Shown here piece after piece: positions 46,865 to 55,852 of a stretch of 63,563 nucleotides of DNA (positions are counted from its first letter, which is position 1; each line of letters begins with the position of its first letter). The notes under the pieces were generated by a model. That model was given only the letters and a program-made list of their open reading frames with translations, made no database searches and was not told the origin of the DNA. The stretch lies in assembly GCF_028679125.1 (NCBI RefSeq), contig NZ_JAJRCG010000014.1, forward strand, positions 1 through 63,563. The letters are read 5' to 3'. A program made the translations under genes and the position numbers. The stretch is from Methanoregula sp. GTDB lineage: Archaea; Halobacteriota; Methanomicrobia; Methanomicrobiales; Methanospirillaceae.

Positions 46865-48606
46865 GGTGCTTTCCCCGCTTCTTGAACTTTATCAAGATTT
46901 GGTGCCGTTTGAATTCCTGCATTATAGGTATTTAATGCCGCAATCATACAGAATTGCTTGAATTCAGGAAACTTTTCTTGCATATTCTGTCCTTTGTTAT
47001 AAAGATCAGAATTAATCAACGCTCCATATCTCATCTGGATTCGATTGATCTCGCTTAGAAAATCCTCTGGCTTTCGAGTTTTTCTTAAACGAAAAAGATC
47101 TCCTTTCCCTTTCCCTTTTCGGTTTTTTTCTTTTTCATAGGCAACAAGACTTTTTCCAACTGTTTTTCCTATACTAACTGCAACATCAATTGTATCTTGA
47201 TCCATTCCATCACCCTCCACCCGAATGATTTTTTCATATTCCATCACAAAATCATACAACGATCGAACATTTTTCCGTTCAGATTTGTTTATCCTAAATG
47301 CATGTTGTTCAACAAATTCGATGATACTTTGCTTTTTGAGAATTCTCTCACAAATACGATTTCTCATTATCGTTTGATTTTCATTTTTTTGTTTAGTATC
47401 TAACAACAGATACATTACGACATTGAGATTGATCCTCCGTTTCTCAAGACACTCCAATAATCTGAAAATATATATGGAATCCTGATACGCCCAAATCATT
47501 TTTCCCATCTGGGTTTGTCCAAGAGAGGTAGTGATAACGATAAAAAACTCCAATGGAGCTTTATTCAAAGTGATTCCAGTTAATTTTTCATAGTCAAGTT
47601 CGAAATCGTCATCATTTGCTTCAGTGGATTTTTTCTTGGTTAACACAATACGATATAAAGAATAAAGAAAATCGAAAAATTGTTCATAGGGCTTTGGGAA
47701 AAAGCCCTTGAGATTCCCCCGGAAATTTTTAAGTAACTTGGGCTCTTTGAAAACTATGTTTGATGCTTCCAGACTTTGAAAAACATCATTCATTTTTTCC
47801 AAACTTGCAGAATACGGGAAATAAATATGAGTGGTCTCATTACTCATACTATAAAATCCAGTAACCGGAACAAATTTTCCAATAAAGTCACATTTCCAGC
47901 AGACTTTCTCTGCGCAGCCTCCATGACTGTTAAAGGATAGTACACCTGAAGAGCCTGTAATAAACGGAAAAATTGTACCTCCAATTTCATTTAGAGAGTG
48001 GGTCTCTTGACCACACATGAAACAACTGCCTTTTGATTTACCGGACAATTTGTCGATGTGTATCGAAGGAGAGACAACATTTTCTCCATCAAGGAGTAAC
48101 GATGCACCGGGTTTTAATTTTGTATCCGCCAGGAATTTTTCAAAACTATCCTGAAGGAAAGAATATTTTTCTTCAAGTTGTGGATACTGCGAATTCTTTT
48201 GTGATACTTTAGATTTTACAAATTTTGCAACGCCTTTATTTTTATAACTCTGTCCGGAAATTTTCACGAGTCCCGCAATACCCATTGGTTTGACTTTTGG
48301 GAACCGAATGAACTGTTTCTTTTTTGTATCGTAATAGAATCCCTCTTTTTTCTCAATCTGGGTTTGTGAAGAAGTATTGTAATAATCTTTGAGCAATCGA
48401 TTGTACGTTTTTTGCAGAAATGACTGGACATCTTTTTCCGATCCTTTAAACGACACTCCGGAATCGTTGAGATTTATTTCAACACCGGATTCTTTGAATT
48501 GCTCTTTGTGAGCGATCCGGTAGAGCCCCAACAACCCGGCGTCCATCCAGAAATGATTCAGTTTTGGAAAATGTATTTCGATAATGGATTCACTCAAAGA
48601 AATCAC
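46861..48606 (-). CDS. cas8: CRISPR Cascade large subunit Cas8 (Cst1, CXXC-CXXC type)
   Basis: The large subunit recognises the PAM and places Cascade on target DNA. The 581-residue protein has a zinc-binding pair, C195-x2-C198 and C236-x2-C239, with Cys231 near. This is the CXXC-CXXC hallmark of the Cst1/Cas8a1 group in the Tneap branch of I-B. The N-terminus (HFWMDAGLLGLYRIAH) also matches the group. Start is GTG 48606. A purine-rich GATAAATACAAAATATTTAG tract lies before it and can supply the operon's TATA box. It is the most AT-rich gene of the operon. Confidence 0.88.
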   Translation of the reverse strand: MISLSESIIEIHFPKLNHFWMDAGLLGLYRIAHKEQFKESGVEINLNDSGVSFKGSEKDVQSFLQKTYNRLLKDYYNTSSQTQIEKKEGFYYDTKKKQFIRFPKVKPMGIAGLVKISGQSYKNKGVAKFVKSKVSQKNSQYPQLEEKYSFLQDSFEKFLADTKLKPGASLLLDGENVVSPSIHIDKLSGKSKGSCFMCGQETHSLNEIGGTIFPFITGSSGVLSFNSHGGCAEKVCWKCDFIGKFVPVTGFYSMSNETTHIYFPYSASLEKMNDVFQSLEASNIVFKEPKLLKNFRGNLKGFFPKPYEQFFDFLYSLYRIVLTKKKSTEANDDDFELDYEKLTGITLNKAPLEFFIVITTSLGQTQMGKMIWAYQDSIYIFRLLECLEKRRINLNVVMYLLLDTKQKNENQTIMRNRICERILKKQSIIEFVEQHAFRINKSERKNVRSLYDFVMEYEKIIRVEGDGMDQDTIDVAVSIGKTVGKSLVAYEKEKNRKGKGKGDLFRLRKTRKPEDFLSEINRIQMRYGALINSDLYNKGQNMQEKFPEFKQFCMIAALNTYNAGIQTAPNLDKVQEAGKAP

Positions 48607-48783
48607 GACACACTAAATATTTTGTATTTATCTTCTCATCGTCATACAACGATCTTTCATTAACAACACCACACGATAAATATGTTGATTCGCACTGTGA
48701 AAGTAATGAAAATCGTTAACCGGTGTCCGTCCCACCTCCCGCACAAACCTGCATGACTACCGGCGCGATACGAAATGTACGGT

Positions 48784-48986
48784 ATGACAACCATCAAAGC
48801 AAAAGTCATCGACAGTTTCCACCTGGAACTTGAGAAGGCATACCCATGAAAGCCGGCGATGAGGTTTTTGTAAAGATCATAGAGAAAAAACCGGTCGCAT
48901 CGCTTCGCGGAGCATGGGGCTATGATGTGGATAATGCACACTTTGTCGATACCCTGCGGAAATCCCGGAAAATCGAACCGCTCTGA
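48784..48986 (+). pseudogene. VapB-like antitoxin broken by a frameshift
   Basis: The frame begins MTTIKAKVIDSFHLELEKA at ATG 48784, then stops after YP. Shifting by one base at about 48838-48842 restores PMKAGDEVFVKIIEKKPVAS and LRGAWGYDVDNAHFVDTLRK to the TGA at 48986. The joined protein is a complete small antitoxin of the VapB type common in methanogens. It directly precedes the broken vapC and lies head to head with the cas operon, 177 nt from cas8. Confidence 0.7.
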
Positions 48987-49405
48987 ATTTTTTTCCTGAT
49001 ACCAGCATCTGCGTTGATGTGCTCCGGATGAACGGCCCAGAGCGATCGTTCGAATTGCTCGATTAATGTTTCTGATGAGAAAAACACCGGGATCATTTCT
49101 GTCATCACGGTCGCCGAGCTAGAGTGCAGGTACTGCGCTCTCATCCCTTAAGGATGTACAAAAGAAAACGGATGAACTCCTGGCGTACCTTCGGATTGTT
49201 GATCTCGATGAGGCGGTTCGCGATAACCGACGGAAAAATGTATGCAACCCTTTCAAAGAGTGGTCGAACGATCGAGTTCAATGATTGCCTGATAGCAGCG
49301 ACTGTTCAGTCATTGGGAATGAATGAGATCGTCACCAGAAATTGCGATCACTTCAATCGTATCAATGGATGTACCGCACTCCTCCCGAAAGATCTCGCGT
49401 TCTGA
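48984..49405 (+). pseudogene. PIN-domain (VapC) toxin degraded by several frameshifts
   Basis: Pieces in successive frames read FPDTSICVDVLRMNGPE, IISVITVAELE, DVQKKTDELLAYLRIVDLDE and FNDCLIAATVQSLGMNEIVT followed by RNCDHFNRI. In order these are the full PIN domain: first Asp, the AELE glutamate, the D-x-x-I-A-A-T third acidic site, and the final T-R-N-x-x-D/H-F motif. At least two shifts and stops break it. The neighbouring vapB is also broken, so the module has decayed as a unit. Confidence 0.75.
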
Positions 49406-49485
49406 TTTCTGTCTCCAACGAGGCTTGCTCCCCCTTTACCAGATAGTATCCCTCCAAAATCCCCCTATATATTAGTGCAAATCCG

Positions 49486-50050
49486 GCCTCATCAAAATAC
49501 CCGTGACCGGTCAAATACCTGTCACAGGTCAGTTGACCCGCAACTTCGGGACCCCTAAATTACCCCTCCGTATTCTCCGACGTCCAACAGGTCATCCGAC
49601 CTGGAGGAGAAGAAACCCCCAGGTTTCTTCACCATAAAATATGCACACTCCGACGTAAAACGCCGAATCCTGCCAGACCCACCATAGCGACCGCCGGGCC
49701 CCAGATCACCCCTCCCTATAGCCCAAACCTCATCCCCCCACCCCATCCTCGATTAAAACAAGCTCTAAACAGGCCGGTTTTATCCTTCGGAATGACCTCC
49801 GTTCACCCATCGGAACGTAATGGTGGGTTTCCCGTGACACTGCACGGAAAAACCCCCGAAACAGGCCGGTCGGACACCCGGGAAAAATGGGGATCCGGTG
49901 CAGAAATGAGCCCGAATATGATTCCGGGAGGTAGTACTCCCATCATGTGCCGGCAAGTGAGGTATCGGGGTCTGACGAATCCCGGGTGTGCAGGTACTCC
50001 CTGCCAACAGTCCATCCGACGTGAAATACTCACTCTCCGTCGTAAGCCCG
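49486..50050. repeat. Dispersed repeat, family 2, copy A
   Basis: Two blocks (about 49486-49560 and 49757-50050) recur in the same orientation at 53319-53790. Identical runs include AGGCCGGTTTTATCCTTCGG, ACTGCACGGAAAAA, GAAACAGGCCGGTCGGACAC, GTGCAGAAATGAGCCCG, GGTAGTACTCCC and GTCGTAAGCCCG. The variable middle differs in length and sequence. TCCGACGTRAA-type motifs occur several times in both copies. No conserved reading frame is under visible selection. The non-coding interval 49406-50409 otherwise holds nothing I can name. Confidence 0.8.
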
Positions 50051-50414
50051 CTCAAAAATCCGCCCTTCTTTTCCCAATCCGCACCTTGGGGTCGATCCGG
50101 GGGGTGATCGGCCAGCCAAATGCGGCTAAATATGACCTCCCCTTCACTGGCGGGAAAATGACGAGAATGGCATGAAATATACCCCCATTTCCGGGAATTA
50201 TGACCTCTCCGGAAGGGTGACCGGAGATCCTGGCTTGGAGTCTACGACGGAGAACGGATCCCGGGAGAATCCAGGGATAGATCAACAGCACAATCTACGT
50301 GAACGGCATTGTCGCCCTATCGGGTACTGGAAGAATGCTGGGGAAGATCGATTCCCAACATAAAATCCAGGCCTGAAGCTTTTGAGGGGTTGCACCGGAA
50401 TAATTAATAATGTA

Positions 50415-50428
50415 TAATGTATACATTA
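50415..50428. promoter_or_regulatory. Palindromic operator of the vapBC pair at 50440
   Basis: TAATGTATACATTA is a perfect 14-bp palindrome ending 11 nt before the vapB start and overlapping its TATA-like sequence (TAATGTATAATG). VapB-type antitoxins commonly repress their own promoters at such sites. Confidence 0.65.
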
Positions 50429-50439
50429 CACGTATTGCC

Positions 50440-50730
50440 ATGTCAAAAGCAGAACGCCTGGTGGCAGATGCCCGCCACACCGGATCCCCGGCGCCCGTAC
50501 AGGGGAAAGCACGGAAATTGACGCATGGCGTTCCGGTCAGGGAACTCCGCGCTCCGATGCAGGTTCTTAAGCCAACGAAACAGTGGCTCGACCAGATTAT
50601 TGAGGAGAAACAGTTTAAAACCTACGATGATGCGATCATGTTCCTGATCATGGAACGGCAGAAACATCTCCCCTCGGGATTTGGAAAGTTCCCGGACCTG
50701 CCTGAGTACGTGTGCAGTGGAGAGGATTAA
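50440..50730 (+). CDS. vapB: VapB-type antitoxin
   Basis: The start is ATG 50440 (MSKAERLVADARHTGSPAPV), 10 codons inside a frame open from 50410. The 96-residue protein is longer than usual. The N-terminal 50 residues are basic and of low complexity; the C-terminal half contains LKPTKQWLDQIIEEKQFKTY and DDAIMFLIMERQKHLPSGFG, a helix-rich toxin-binding segment with the Lys-Thr-x-Asp-Asp-Ala pattern of this antitoxin group. Its TAA overlaps the vapC GTG by 14 bases. Confidence 0.7.
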   Translation: MSKAERLVADARHTGSPAPVQGKARKLTHGVPVRELRAPMQVLKPTKQWLDQIIEEKQFKTYDDAIMFLIMERQKHLPSGFGKFPDLPEYVCSGED

Positions 50731-51100
50731 CATCGTCATCGTTCTTGATACGTGGGCCTGGGTTCACTACTGGCAGGGGGATATGCGGGTTCATCCGTTT
50801 ATCGAAGGGACCGAACATCTGATTACGTCCGTGATTACGATTGCGGAACTGGAACGTCACAACACCGTTAACCCCACAAAGATGGAGGAGATGCTGCTTG
50901 AGATCCGGCAGCGCAGTCGTATCGTTCCAATCGACATCAGCATTGCGCGGCTTGCGGGTGGCGTCAGGAGCACGATGAAGGAAGGCGGGATTGCCGACGC
51001 CCTGATCATTGCAACCGCAATGAAAAACCATGCGAAGGTCCTGACGGGGGACCCGCATTTCAAAATCTTTCCCGGTGTCATATTCATTGATGGCACCTGA
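50717..51100 (+). CDS. vapC: PIN-domain toxin (VapC)
   Basis: Start is taken as GTG 50717 (VERINIVIVLDTWAWVHYW). The 127-residue protein has the PIN acidic sites: Asp in VLDTWAWVHYW, Glu in ITIAELERH, Asp in IADALIIATAM and Asp in LTGDPHF. The second half LTGDPHFKIFPGVIFI is typical of VapC. It is predicted to cut RNA, and is neutralised by the antitoxin encoded just upstream. No defect is visible. Confidence 0.85.
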   Translation: MERINIVIVLDTWAWVHYWQGDMRVHPFIEGTEHLITSVITIAELERHNTVNPTKMEEMLLEIRQRSRIVPIDISIARLAGGVRSTMKEGGIADALIIATAMKNHAKVLTGDPHFKIFPGVIFIDGT

Positions 51101-51496
51101 CCGGCCTTTTCTGTCAGATCAGCCGGTTCCTGGGTATCACAATCAGCCGTACATTCTCGGATGTGGAAGGAATTCGGGCATGATTATCTCTGGCATCATC
51201 ATACTCGTTGTCTCATCATCAGGGAACTGGCAGAACTTTTTTGGCTGTGAAGAAATTTCCGGAACGGATACAAAAAAATCCGGGATACTTTTTTACCGGA
51301 AACCAGGCCCAAAACGTTTCTTCTGGTTCAAGCCGTTGCTGCGAAATTGTTGCAACGGGAATGGTGAGGCCCGGCGATTTTCGAAGGATGCGGGGCAATC
51401 CGGAAATTTTTAAAGAAATCCCGGGGAGAAATGGATTGAACGCCAAAAACCCGGATACCTTCCTTTTATTACCGACGCGCTCCTGAATACACATCT

Positions 51497-52699
51497 ATGG
51501 ATGTTCTCGCGGGCATCATCGTGCTCCTTATCGCCGCAAAAATCCTCGGGGAACTGGTCGAATATGCGGGTTACCCCTCCCTGATCGGCGAGATCATCGC
51601 AGGAATTATTCTTGGCCCGTCCGTATTCAACCTCATTGAAGTCACTCCGGTCATCCGGTTTTTTTCAACCATCGGGGTGATCCTGCTCCTCTTCATCACC
51701 GGTGTCGAGATCAACCAGAAAATATTCCGTTCAGCACGCAGGCGGATGATCGTCACCGGTCTTGTCGCCGCAATAATTCCCTTCATCATCGGATATATAC
51801 TCGGAGCCCTGCTCACCCTGTCGGCCGATGAATCCCTGTTCATTGGCGTTGTCTTCATGCTCACATCCATCGGCATCTCTGTCCGCACGCTTCTGGAGGA
51901 ACGGCAGCTGAACACGGACTTCGGCATGACCATTGTCGGGGGTGCGGTAGTCTGTGCCGTGAGTGGCATCATCATCTTTGGAATTCTCTCATCACTGAAG
52001 GCCGAAGGGATCGTAACCCATGAATCTCTCCTCCGCCCCCTGCTGGTGGCGATCGTCTTCATCCTCGCAATGACCACGGTCGGGAAGAAAACGTTCCAGT
52101 TCATCTACGACCGGGTGCAGCTCCTCCACAATCATTCCCTGACGTATGCTGTTGCCTTCCTAATCGCCTGCACATCAGCATTCTTCTCCCAGGCACTCGG
52201 GCTTACGGTGGTTGTCGGTGCATTCTTTGCCGGGATAACGCTCAACAAGAGTGTCCACGAGGACCATGATATCCATGAAAGTCTCAATAACACAGCATTT
52301 GGCATTTTCATCACCGTTTTTTTTGCATCGGTCGGCCTTATCATGAATATCCCGGCTGCGGAAATGATCTCCCCGCTCATCCTGATCCTCATTGTTGGAG
52401 CAGTCGCGGTGAAAGTCATCGCCGGGTTCATCGGGTCGTACCCGTTCCTGAAAGACCGAAACTCTGCATTTCTCGTGGGTCTTGGCATGATCCCCCGGGG
52501 GGACTTAACACTCGCCCTTGCCGGGTCTGCGATTGTTGCAGGCATCATATCGCAGCAGGTCTATACGGCAACGGTTCTCGTTGTTCTTGTAACAGTATTA
52601 GTAACCCCGGTCTTCCTGAAGATCGGCCTCGCCCGGATGAGAGCGCACAGGCCTGACGGGCAGGTCAGCGGGGCAGCGAGCGAACCAGGTACGCAATAA
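51497..52699 (+). CDS. CPA2-family cation/proton antiporter (Kef/Nap-like)
   Basis: The 400-residue membrane protein has 11-13 predicted helices. It shows the CPA2 pattern: EYAGYPSLIGEIIAGIILGP near residue 22, FMLTSIGISVRTLLEER near 124, LGLTVVVGAFFAGITLN near 234 and GLGMIPRGDLTLALAGSAIV near 331. Most CPA2 proteins read MIPRGEV; here Glu is Asp. No TrkA-N or TrkA-C domain follows, so this is not a full Kef channel. It would exchange Na+ or K+ for protons. CCTTTTATTA about 25 nt upstream is a TATA-like site, suggesting a leaderless transcript. Its end overlaps the convergent CBS gene by 35 nt. The 396 nt before it (51101-51496) show no gene. Confidence 0.85.
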   Translation: MDVLAGIIVLLIAAKILGELVEYAGYPSLIGEIIAGIILGPSVFNLIEVTPVIRFFSTIGVILLLFITGVEINQKIFRSARRRMIVTGLVAAIIPFIIGYILGALLTLSADESLFIGVVFMLTSIGISVRTLLEERQLNTDFGMTIVGGAVVCAVSGIIIFGILSSLKAEGIVTHESLLRPLLVAIVFILAMTTVGKKTFQFIYDRVQLLHNHSLTYAVAFLIACTSAFFSQALGLTVVVGAFFAGITLNKSVHEDHDIHESLNNTAFGIFITVFFASVGLIMNIPAAEMISPLILILIVGAVAVKVIAGFIGSYPFLKDRNSAFLVGLGMIPRGDLTLALAGSAIVAGIISQQVYTATVLVVLVTVLVTPVFLKIGLARMRAHRPDGQVSGAASEPGTQ

Positions 52700-53123
52700 T
52701 ATCGGACAACTCAATGCACCCGACCGCCTGGTCCATTGAGTTCATGAGAATGACCGAGGACGAATGACCGTGTTCCATAGCCTGGAGTGCGTCAGCGATC
52801 TTTGCATTTTCCGGCACCGTGAGCGGTTCATCTGACATGAGGTCGCGGGCATCCTGTGCGGTGCTTTTTAAGAACCGGTCCAGTCCCGAGATCTGGTGCC
52901 GCCCCCCCGGGGCCTCATCGGGGGTGAGCACGGATATGAGATCCATGGGTGTGATTACTCCCGCAAGGGTGCCGTCTGCGTCAACCACGGTCAGCGGGTG
53001 GTTGCTGTGGGAGAACCGTTCAAACACAACGGAGAGCGGCATATCAGGACGAACCGGGAGAGGACATGCGGTCATGACCGCAGTCACGGGCTCATTTAAG
53101 ATCTTCTCGATTGCTTTTTCCAC
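52665..53123 (-). CDS. CBS-domain pair protein
   Basis: The 152-residue protein has two CBS domains. The first spans about 11-70 (VTAVMTACPLPVRPDMPLSV ... LTVVDADGTLAGVITPMDLI). The second spans about 92-150 (ARDLMSDEPLTVPENAKIAD ... SSVILMNSMDQAVGCIELSD). CBS pairs usually bind adenine nucleotides and regulate a partner. It converges with the antiporter gene with a short overlap, so it may sense energy state for transport, but this is only context. Confidence 0.85.
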   Translation of the reverse strand: MEKAIEKILNEPVTAVMTACPLPVRPDMPLSVVFERFSHSNHPLTVVDADGTLAGVITPMDLISVLTPDEAPGGRHQISGLDRFLKSTAQDARDLMSDEPLTVPENAKIADALQAMEHGHSSSVILMNSMDQAVGCIELSDIIAYLVRSLPR

Positions 53124-53318
53124 GACATCACCCTGTTTTTATGCGTATTAGGGGACTGGACGGGATAACCGTATCGGAGGGGGGTTAATATACCAATTTG
53201 AGAAGATTGTCGAGGCAATAGAATTTCAAATCCAATCCTTCACAAGAGATGTGATTCAGTCCGGGAATTTGTTTTTCGAACCGATCAATTTTCAATCCTT
53301 ATTTGGTCCGGTTCAAAC

Positions 53319-53790
53319 GCCTCATCAAAAATACCCGTCACAGGTCCAGTGACCCATCTTCGGGAACCCAGATTGTTGCTCGAAAATCTCCTATGGAATG
53401 ACCGTGTGTTCCGACGTAATCCGTATCACGGAAACAGCCCTTTCAACTACTCACCGCTCAACATAGGGTAACCCGCCGGAGAAATTTACCTCAACGTAAA
53501 CAAGCTCTATACAGGCCGGTTTTATCCTTCGGAATAACCTCCTTTCTCCCATCGGGGCGTAATGGATGATTTCCCGTGACACTGCACGGAAAAAGCCCCG
53601 AAACAGGCCGGTCGGACACCGGGGAAAAAGGGCAATCCGGTGCAGAAATGAGCCCGGATACGATTCCGGGGGGTAGTACTCCCCTCATGTACCGGTAAGC
53701 GAGACATCACGGTTCGGCGATCCCCTACGGAGTAGGTACTCCCGCCAACATTCCATCCGACCTGAAATACTTGCTCTCTGTCGTAAGCCC
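53319..53790. repeat. Dispersed repeat, family 2, copy B
   Basis: This copy shares the blocks listed under 49486-50050, including GCCTCATCAAAAATACCCGT, AGGCCGGTTTTATCCTTCGG and TCGTAAGCCCGG. The gap from 53124 to 54039 contains this repeat and otherwise no gene I can support. The copies enclose 3.3 kb with vapBC, the antiporter and the CBS gene. Confidence 0.8.
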
Positions 53791-54039
53791 GGGCCCTCAT
53801 ATTTTCTGCCGGGTATCAGCAGTTGATGAGAATTTTTTCTGATCAATTGGGGGAGCCTGGAGATTTTTGATACGGCTGGATTACCTCCCGAACCGTTTGT
53901 TCCGCTCATGCCCTTCTTCGGCGAACCCCCTGTACCCGACCACCCTTGAAAGAAATTCTGACCTTTACTCATTACCAATGAGCATCATACATAGTAAGCC
54001 AAAAAGTATATTGTCTTACACAACTATGAATATCTTACT

Positions 54040-54282
54040 ATGGAAGTGGTCACCCTCTCCTCCAAAGGACAGATCGTCATCCCGGCAAAAGTCCGGAAAA
54101 AATTTTCATTAAAAGAAGGCGACTCGCTCGTACTTGTTGAAGAGAACAATACAATCCGGCTCCAGCCGCTCGTCAACCTTGCAGAACTCTGGGGCGTTGA
54201 CAAACTCAAAGGAACGGAAGCAGTACTCAAAGAACTGCGGAAGGAATGGGACGATGATCTCGAAGGCAAGACTCCTCTTTGA
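54040..54282 (+). CDS. vapB: AbrB/MazE-type antitoxin
   Basis: The 80-residue protein has a swapped-hairpin AbrB DNA-binding domain: MEVVTLSSKGQIVIPAKVRK and KFSLKEGDSLVLVEENNTIR at residues 1-41, ending RLQPL. The C-terminal part (LAELWGVDKLKGTEAVLKEL) is the flexible toxin-binding tail. The coding end overlaps the toxin start by 29 bases, so translation is coupled. Confidence 0.88.
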   Translation: MEVVTLSSKGQIVIPAKVRKKFSLKEGDSLVLVEENNTIRLQPLVNLAELWGVDKLKGTEAVLKELRKEWDDDLEGKTPL

Positions 54283-54655
54283 TACGCACGCGTTCCTCGC
54301 ATTCTTCAACCGGGAGGAAGGATCCGCAGCCATCAAAAAAATTTTCGATGAGGTCCAGAGCAGAGAGGCTGAGGGTTATGTTGCAACGATCACGCTGACC
54401 GAGCTTGCGTACATCTACAGGAGAAAGACCGATGCAGCAACCGCACGGCTCCGGGTCATGCAGGTCCAGGGCTCGAAACTGAATCTCATCCCGATGAGTC
54501 CGGAGATTGCCGTGGATGCCGGCATGCTGAAACGTCCGGGAATCTCCGTGGCAGACGTGATCATTGCTGCGACCGCTTTATCGGTCGGCGCATCGGTTGT
54601 CACGAACGATCCGCATTTTACTGAACTGGGCGTTGGGGTAATGAGATATCCGTGA
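54254..54655 (+). CDS. vapC: PIN-domain toxin (VapC)
   Basis: Start ATG 54254 (MISKARLLFDTHAFLAFFNR) gives 133 residues. PIN acidic sites: Asp in LLFDTHAFLAFF, Glu in TLTELAYIYRR, Asp in ISVADVIIAATAL and Asp in VTNDPHF. All four are present, so the ribonuclease should be active. It is paired with the AbrB-type antitoxin upstream. The following 180 nt to the next pair hold only promoter-like AT-rich sequence. Confidence 0.87.
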   Translation: MISKARLLFDTHAFLAFFNREEGSAAIKKIFDEVQSREAEGYVATITLTELAYIYRRKTDAATARLRVMQVQGSKLNLIPMSPEIAVDAGMLKRPGISVADVIIAATALSVGASVVTNDPHFTELGVGVMRYP

Positions 54656-54836
54656 TGGTATACATGACATATAATTTTATTCGGGTTCATTACATCCCTC
54701 CCTGTTTTCACAGATAGTGTCCCGACACGGTTTTAAAGAATCCATGACCCGACAGAACCATACGAAAACAGAACAATCCATTACGACGCTGCTGCAAATA
54801 AAATATAAATAATATCGTGCAATAATGCATGAAGCA

Positions 54837-55049
54837 ATGAAGACCATCACCCTCCGCGATGAAACATATCATTCGCTTCTGGTCCTCAAGGAAGGCGATG
54901 ACAGCTTTTCAGATGTCATAGACCGCCTTGTCAGCAGGAAGAACCGTGACATCCGGGAGTATGCCGGAGCGCTCCGTGACTCAGCAGTACTGGATGAACT
55001 GCACACATTCACCAGAAAGATGCGTAACTCCGGCCGGGCGAGAATTTGA
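54837..55049 (+). CDS. vapB: VapB-type antitoxin (DUF217-like)
   Basis: The 70-residue protein starts at ATG 54837 (MKTITLRDETYHSLLVLKEG), 12 nt inside a longer frame. The pattern TITLRDETYHSLLVLKEGDD with SFSDVIDRLVSRK is the ribbon-helix-helix-like N-terminus and helix of the archaeal DUF217 antitoxins. AAAATATAAATAATA at 54799-54813 is a likely TATA box. The stop overlaps the toxin TTG by 3 bases. Confidence 0.82.
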   Translation: MKTITLRDETYHSLLVLKEGDDSFSDVIDRLVSRKNRDIREYAGALRDSAVLDELHTFTRKMRNSGRARI

Positions 55050-55438
55050 TTGTCCTCGACACCTCGTTCCTTATCGATTACTTCCGGAACGAGCATCTTT
55101 CCTCTCTCCTGCCACAGGGTGAAAAGGCAGCCGTGACGGCCATATCGTACTACGAAATCATGGCCGGGATCCAACGGATAAAATCCCCACGGGAGGAGAA
55201 ATTTTTCCGGCACTTTTTTTCCGATGTTGAGATCCTTGAGTTTGACGTAATGGCCGCAGATATTGCCAGTGGTATCGGAGCCCGTATGGCAAAAGAGGGG
55301 AACCGGGTGAATGCATTCGATATCCTGATCGCCGGCATTGCACTTGCAAACCACGCCGCTGTCATCATCACCGCAGACACGGACTTCAACGAGATTGCGA
55401 AGTACGCGGGTATCGAAATCCGGAATTATCAGCGATAA
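55046..55438 (+). CDS. vapC: PIN-domain toxin (VapC)
   Basis: Start is TTG 55046 (MIVLDTSFLIDYFRN), overlapping the antitoxin stop as TTGA. The 130-residue protein shows the PIN acidic sites in IVLDTSFLIDYF, ISYYEIMAGI, VNAFDILIAGIAL and ITADTDFNEI, all intact. The same type of antitoxin partner (DUF217) occurs at 55849-56082 in the opposite orientation, so the two pairs are related but not identical. Confidence 0.87.
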   Translation: MIVLDTSFLIDYFRNEHLSSLLPQGEKAAVTAISYYEIMAGIQRIKSPREEKFFRHFFSDVEILEFDVMAADIASGIGARMAKEGNRVNAFDILIAGIALANHAAVIITADTDFNEIAKYAGIEIRNYQR

Positions 55439-55474
55439 TTAGTATATCCAGGATCCGACGTTTCATTATCCTGA

Positions 55475-55852
55475 TCAATAGGAAATAACTTCCAGCCCTT
55501 CAACTACGGAAAAATGCCGGTCCCTTGTTACCAGCGGTTCATCATGGCGGAGCGCGATGGCCGCGATCAGTTCATCAAACGTGGATATGTGTCGGCCAGT
55601 TCCGGAAAAAGCATGGGCGATACCCGCATAGATGACCGCTGACTCTTCATCGAACGGGAGCACCGGAAAAAACCGGAGAAATTTTTCCGAAAAATCATAC
55701 ATATTCTTTTTCCCGCTCTGCTTTGCACCGTAAAGAAATTCCGCGCTGCTTATTGAGGTGGTCTTGAGTGTCGTGGGAAGCCGGGCTACCGCTTGTGCAT
55801 CCGGATCTCCCTTCATGAGATCGATGAGAAAGCAGGTATCCACAATTGTCAA
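55475..55852 (-). CDS. vapC: PIN-domain toxin (VapC)
   Basis: The 125-residue protein begins MTIVDTCFLIDLMKGDPDAQ with the first acidic residue in VDTCFLIDL. The second is in SISSAEFLYGA, the third in ISTFDELIAAIAL and the last in VTRDRHF. All are present. The ATG overlaps the antitoxin stop by 4 nt (ATGA). It converges with the previous pair over a 36-nt gap. Confidence 0.87.
   Translation of the reverse strand: MTIVDTCFLIDLMKGDPDAQAVARLPTTLKTTSISSAEFLYGAKQSGKKNMYDFSEKFLRFFPVLPFDEESAVIYAGIAHAFSGTGRHISTFDELIAAIALRHDEPLVTRDRHFSVVEGLEVISY

Noticed and set aside
48660..48941. Minus-strand frame upstream of cas8
   Set aside because: It overlaps the rebuildable vapB pseudogene on the other strand and resembles no known protein.
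49780..50055. Open frame shared by both family-2 repeat copies on the minus strand (also 53522-53800)
   Set aside because: Differences between the copies are as frequent at codon positions that change amino acids as elsewhere, and no start or ribosome site is conserved. Treated as non-coding.
53215..53310. CRISPR-like TTTTCAATCCTT sequence near the family-2 repeat
   Set aside because: Only about a dozen bases match the repeat start, the remainder differs, and there is no second copy at the right spacing.
53685..53978. Gly-rich minus-strand frame MVMSKGQNFFQGWSG...
   Set aside because: It runs into the family-2 repeat, has no homologue I recognise, and its composition reflects the repeat.
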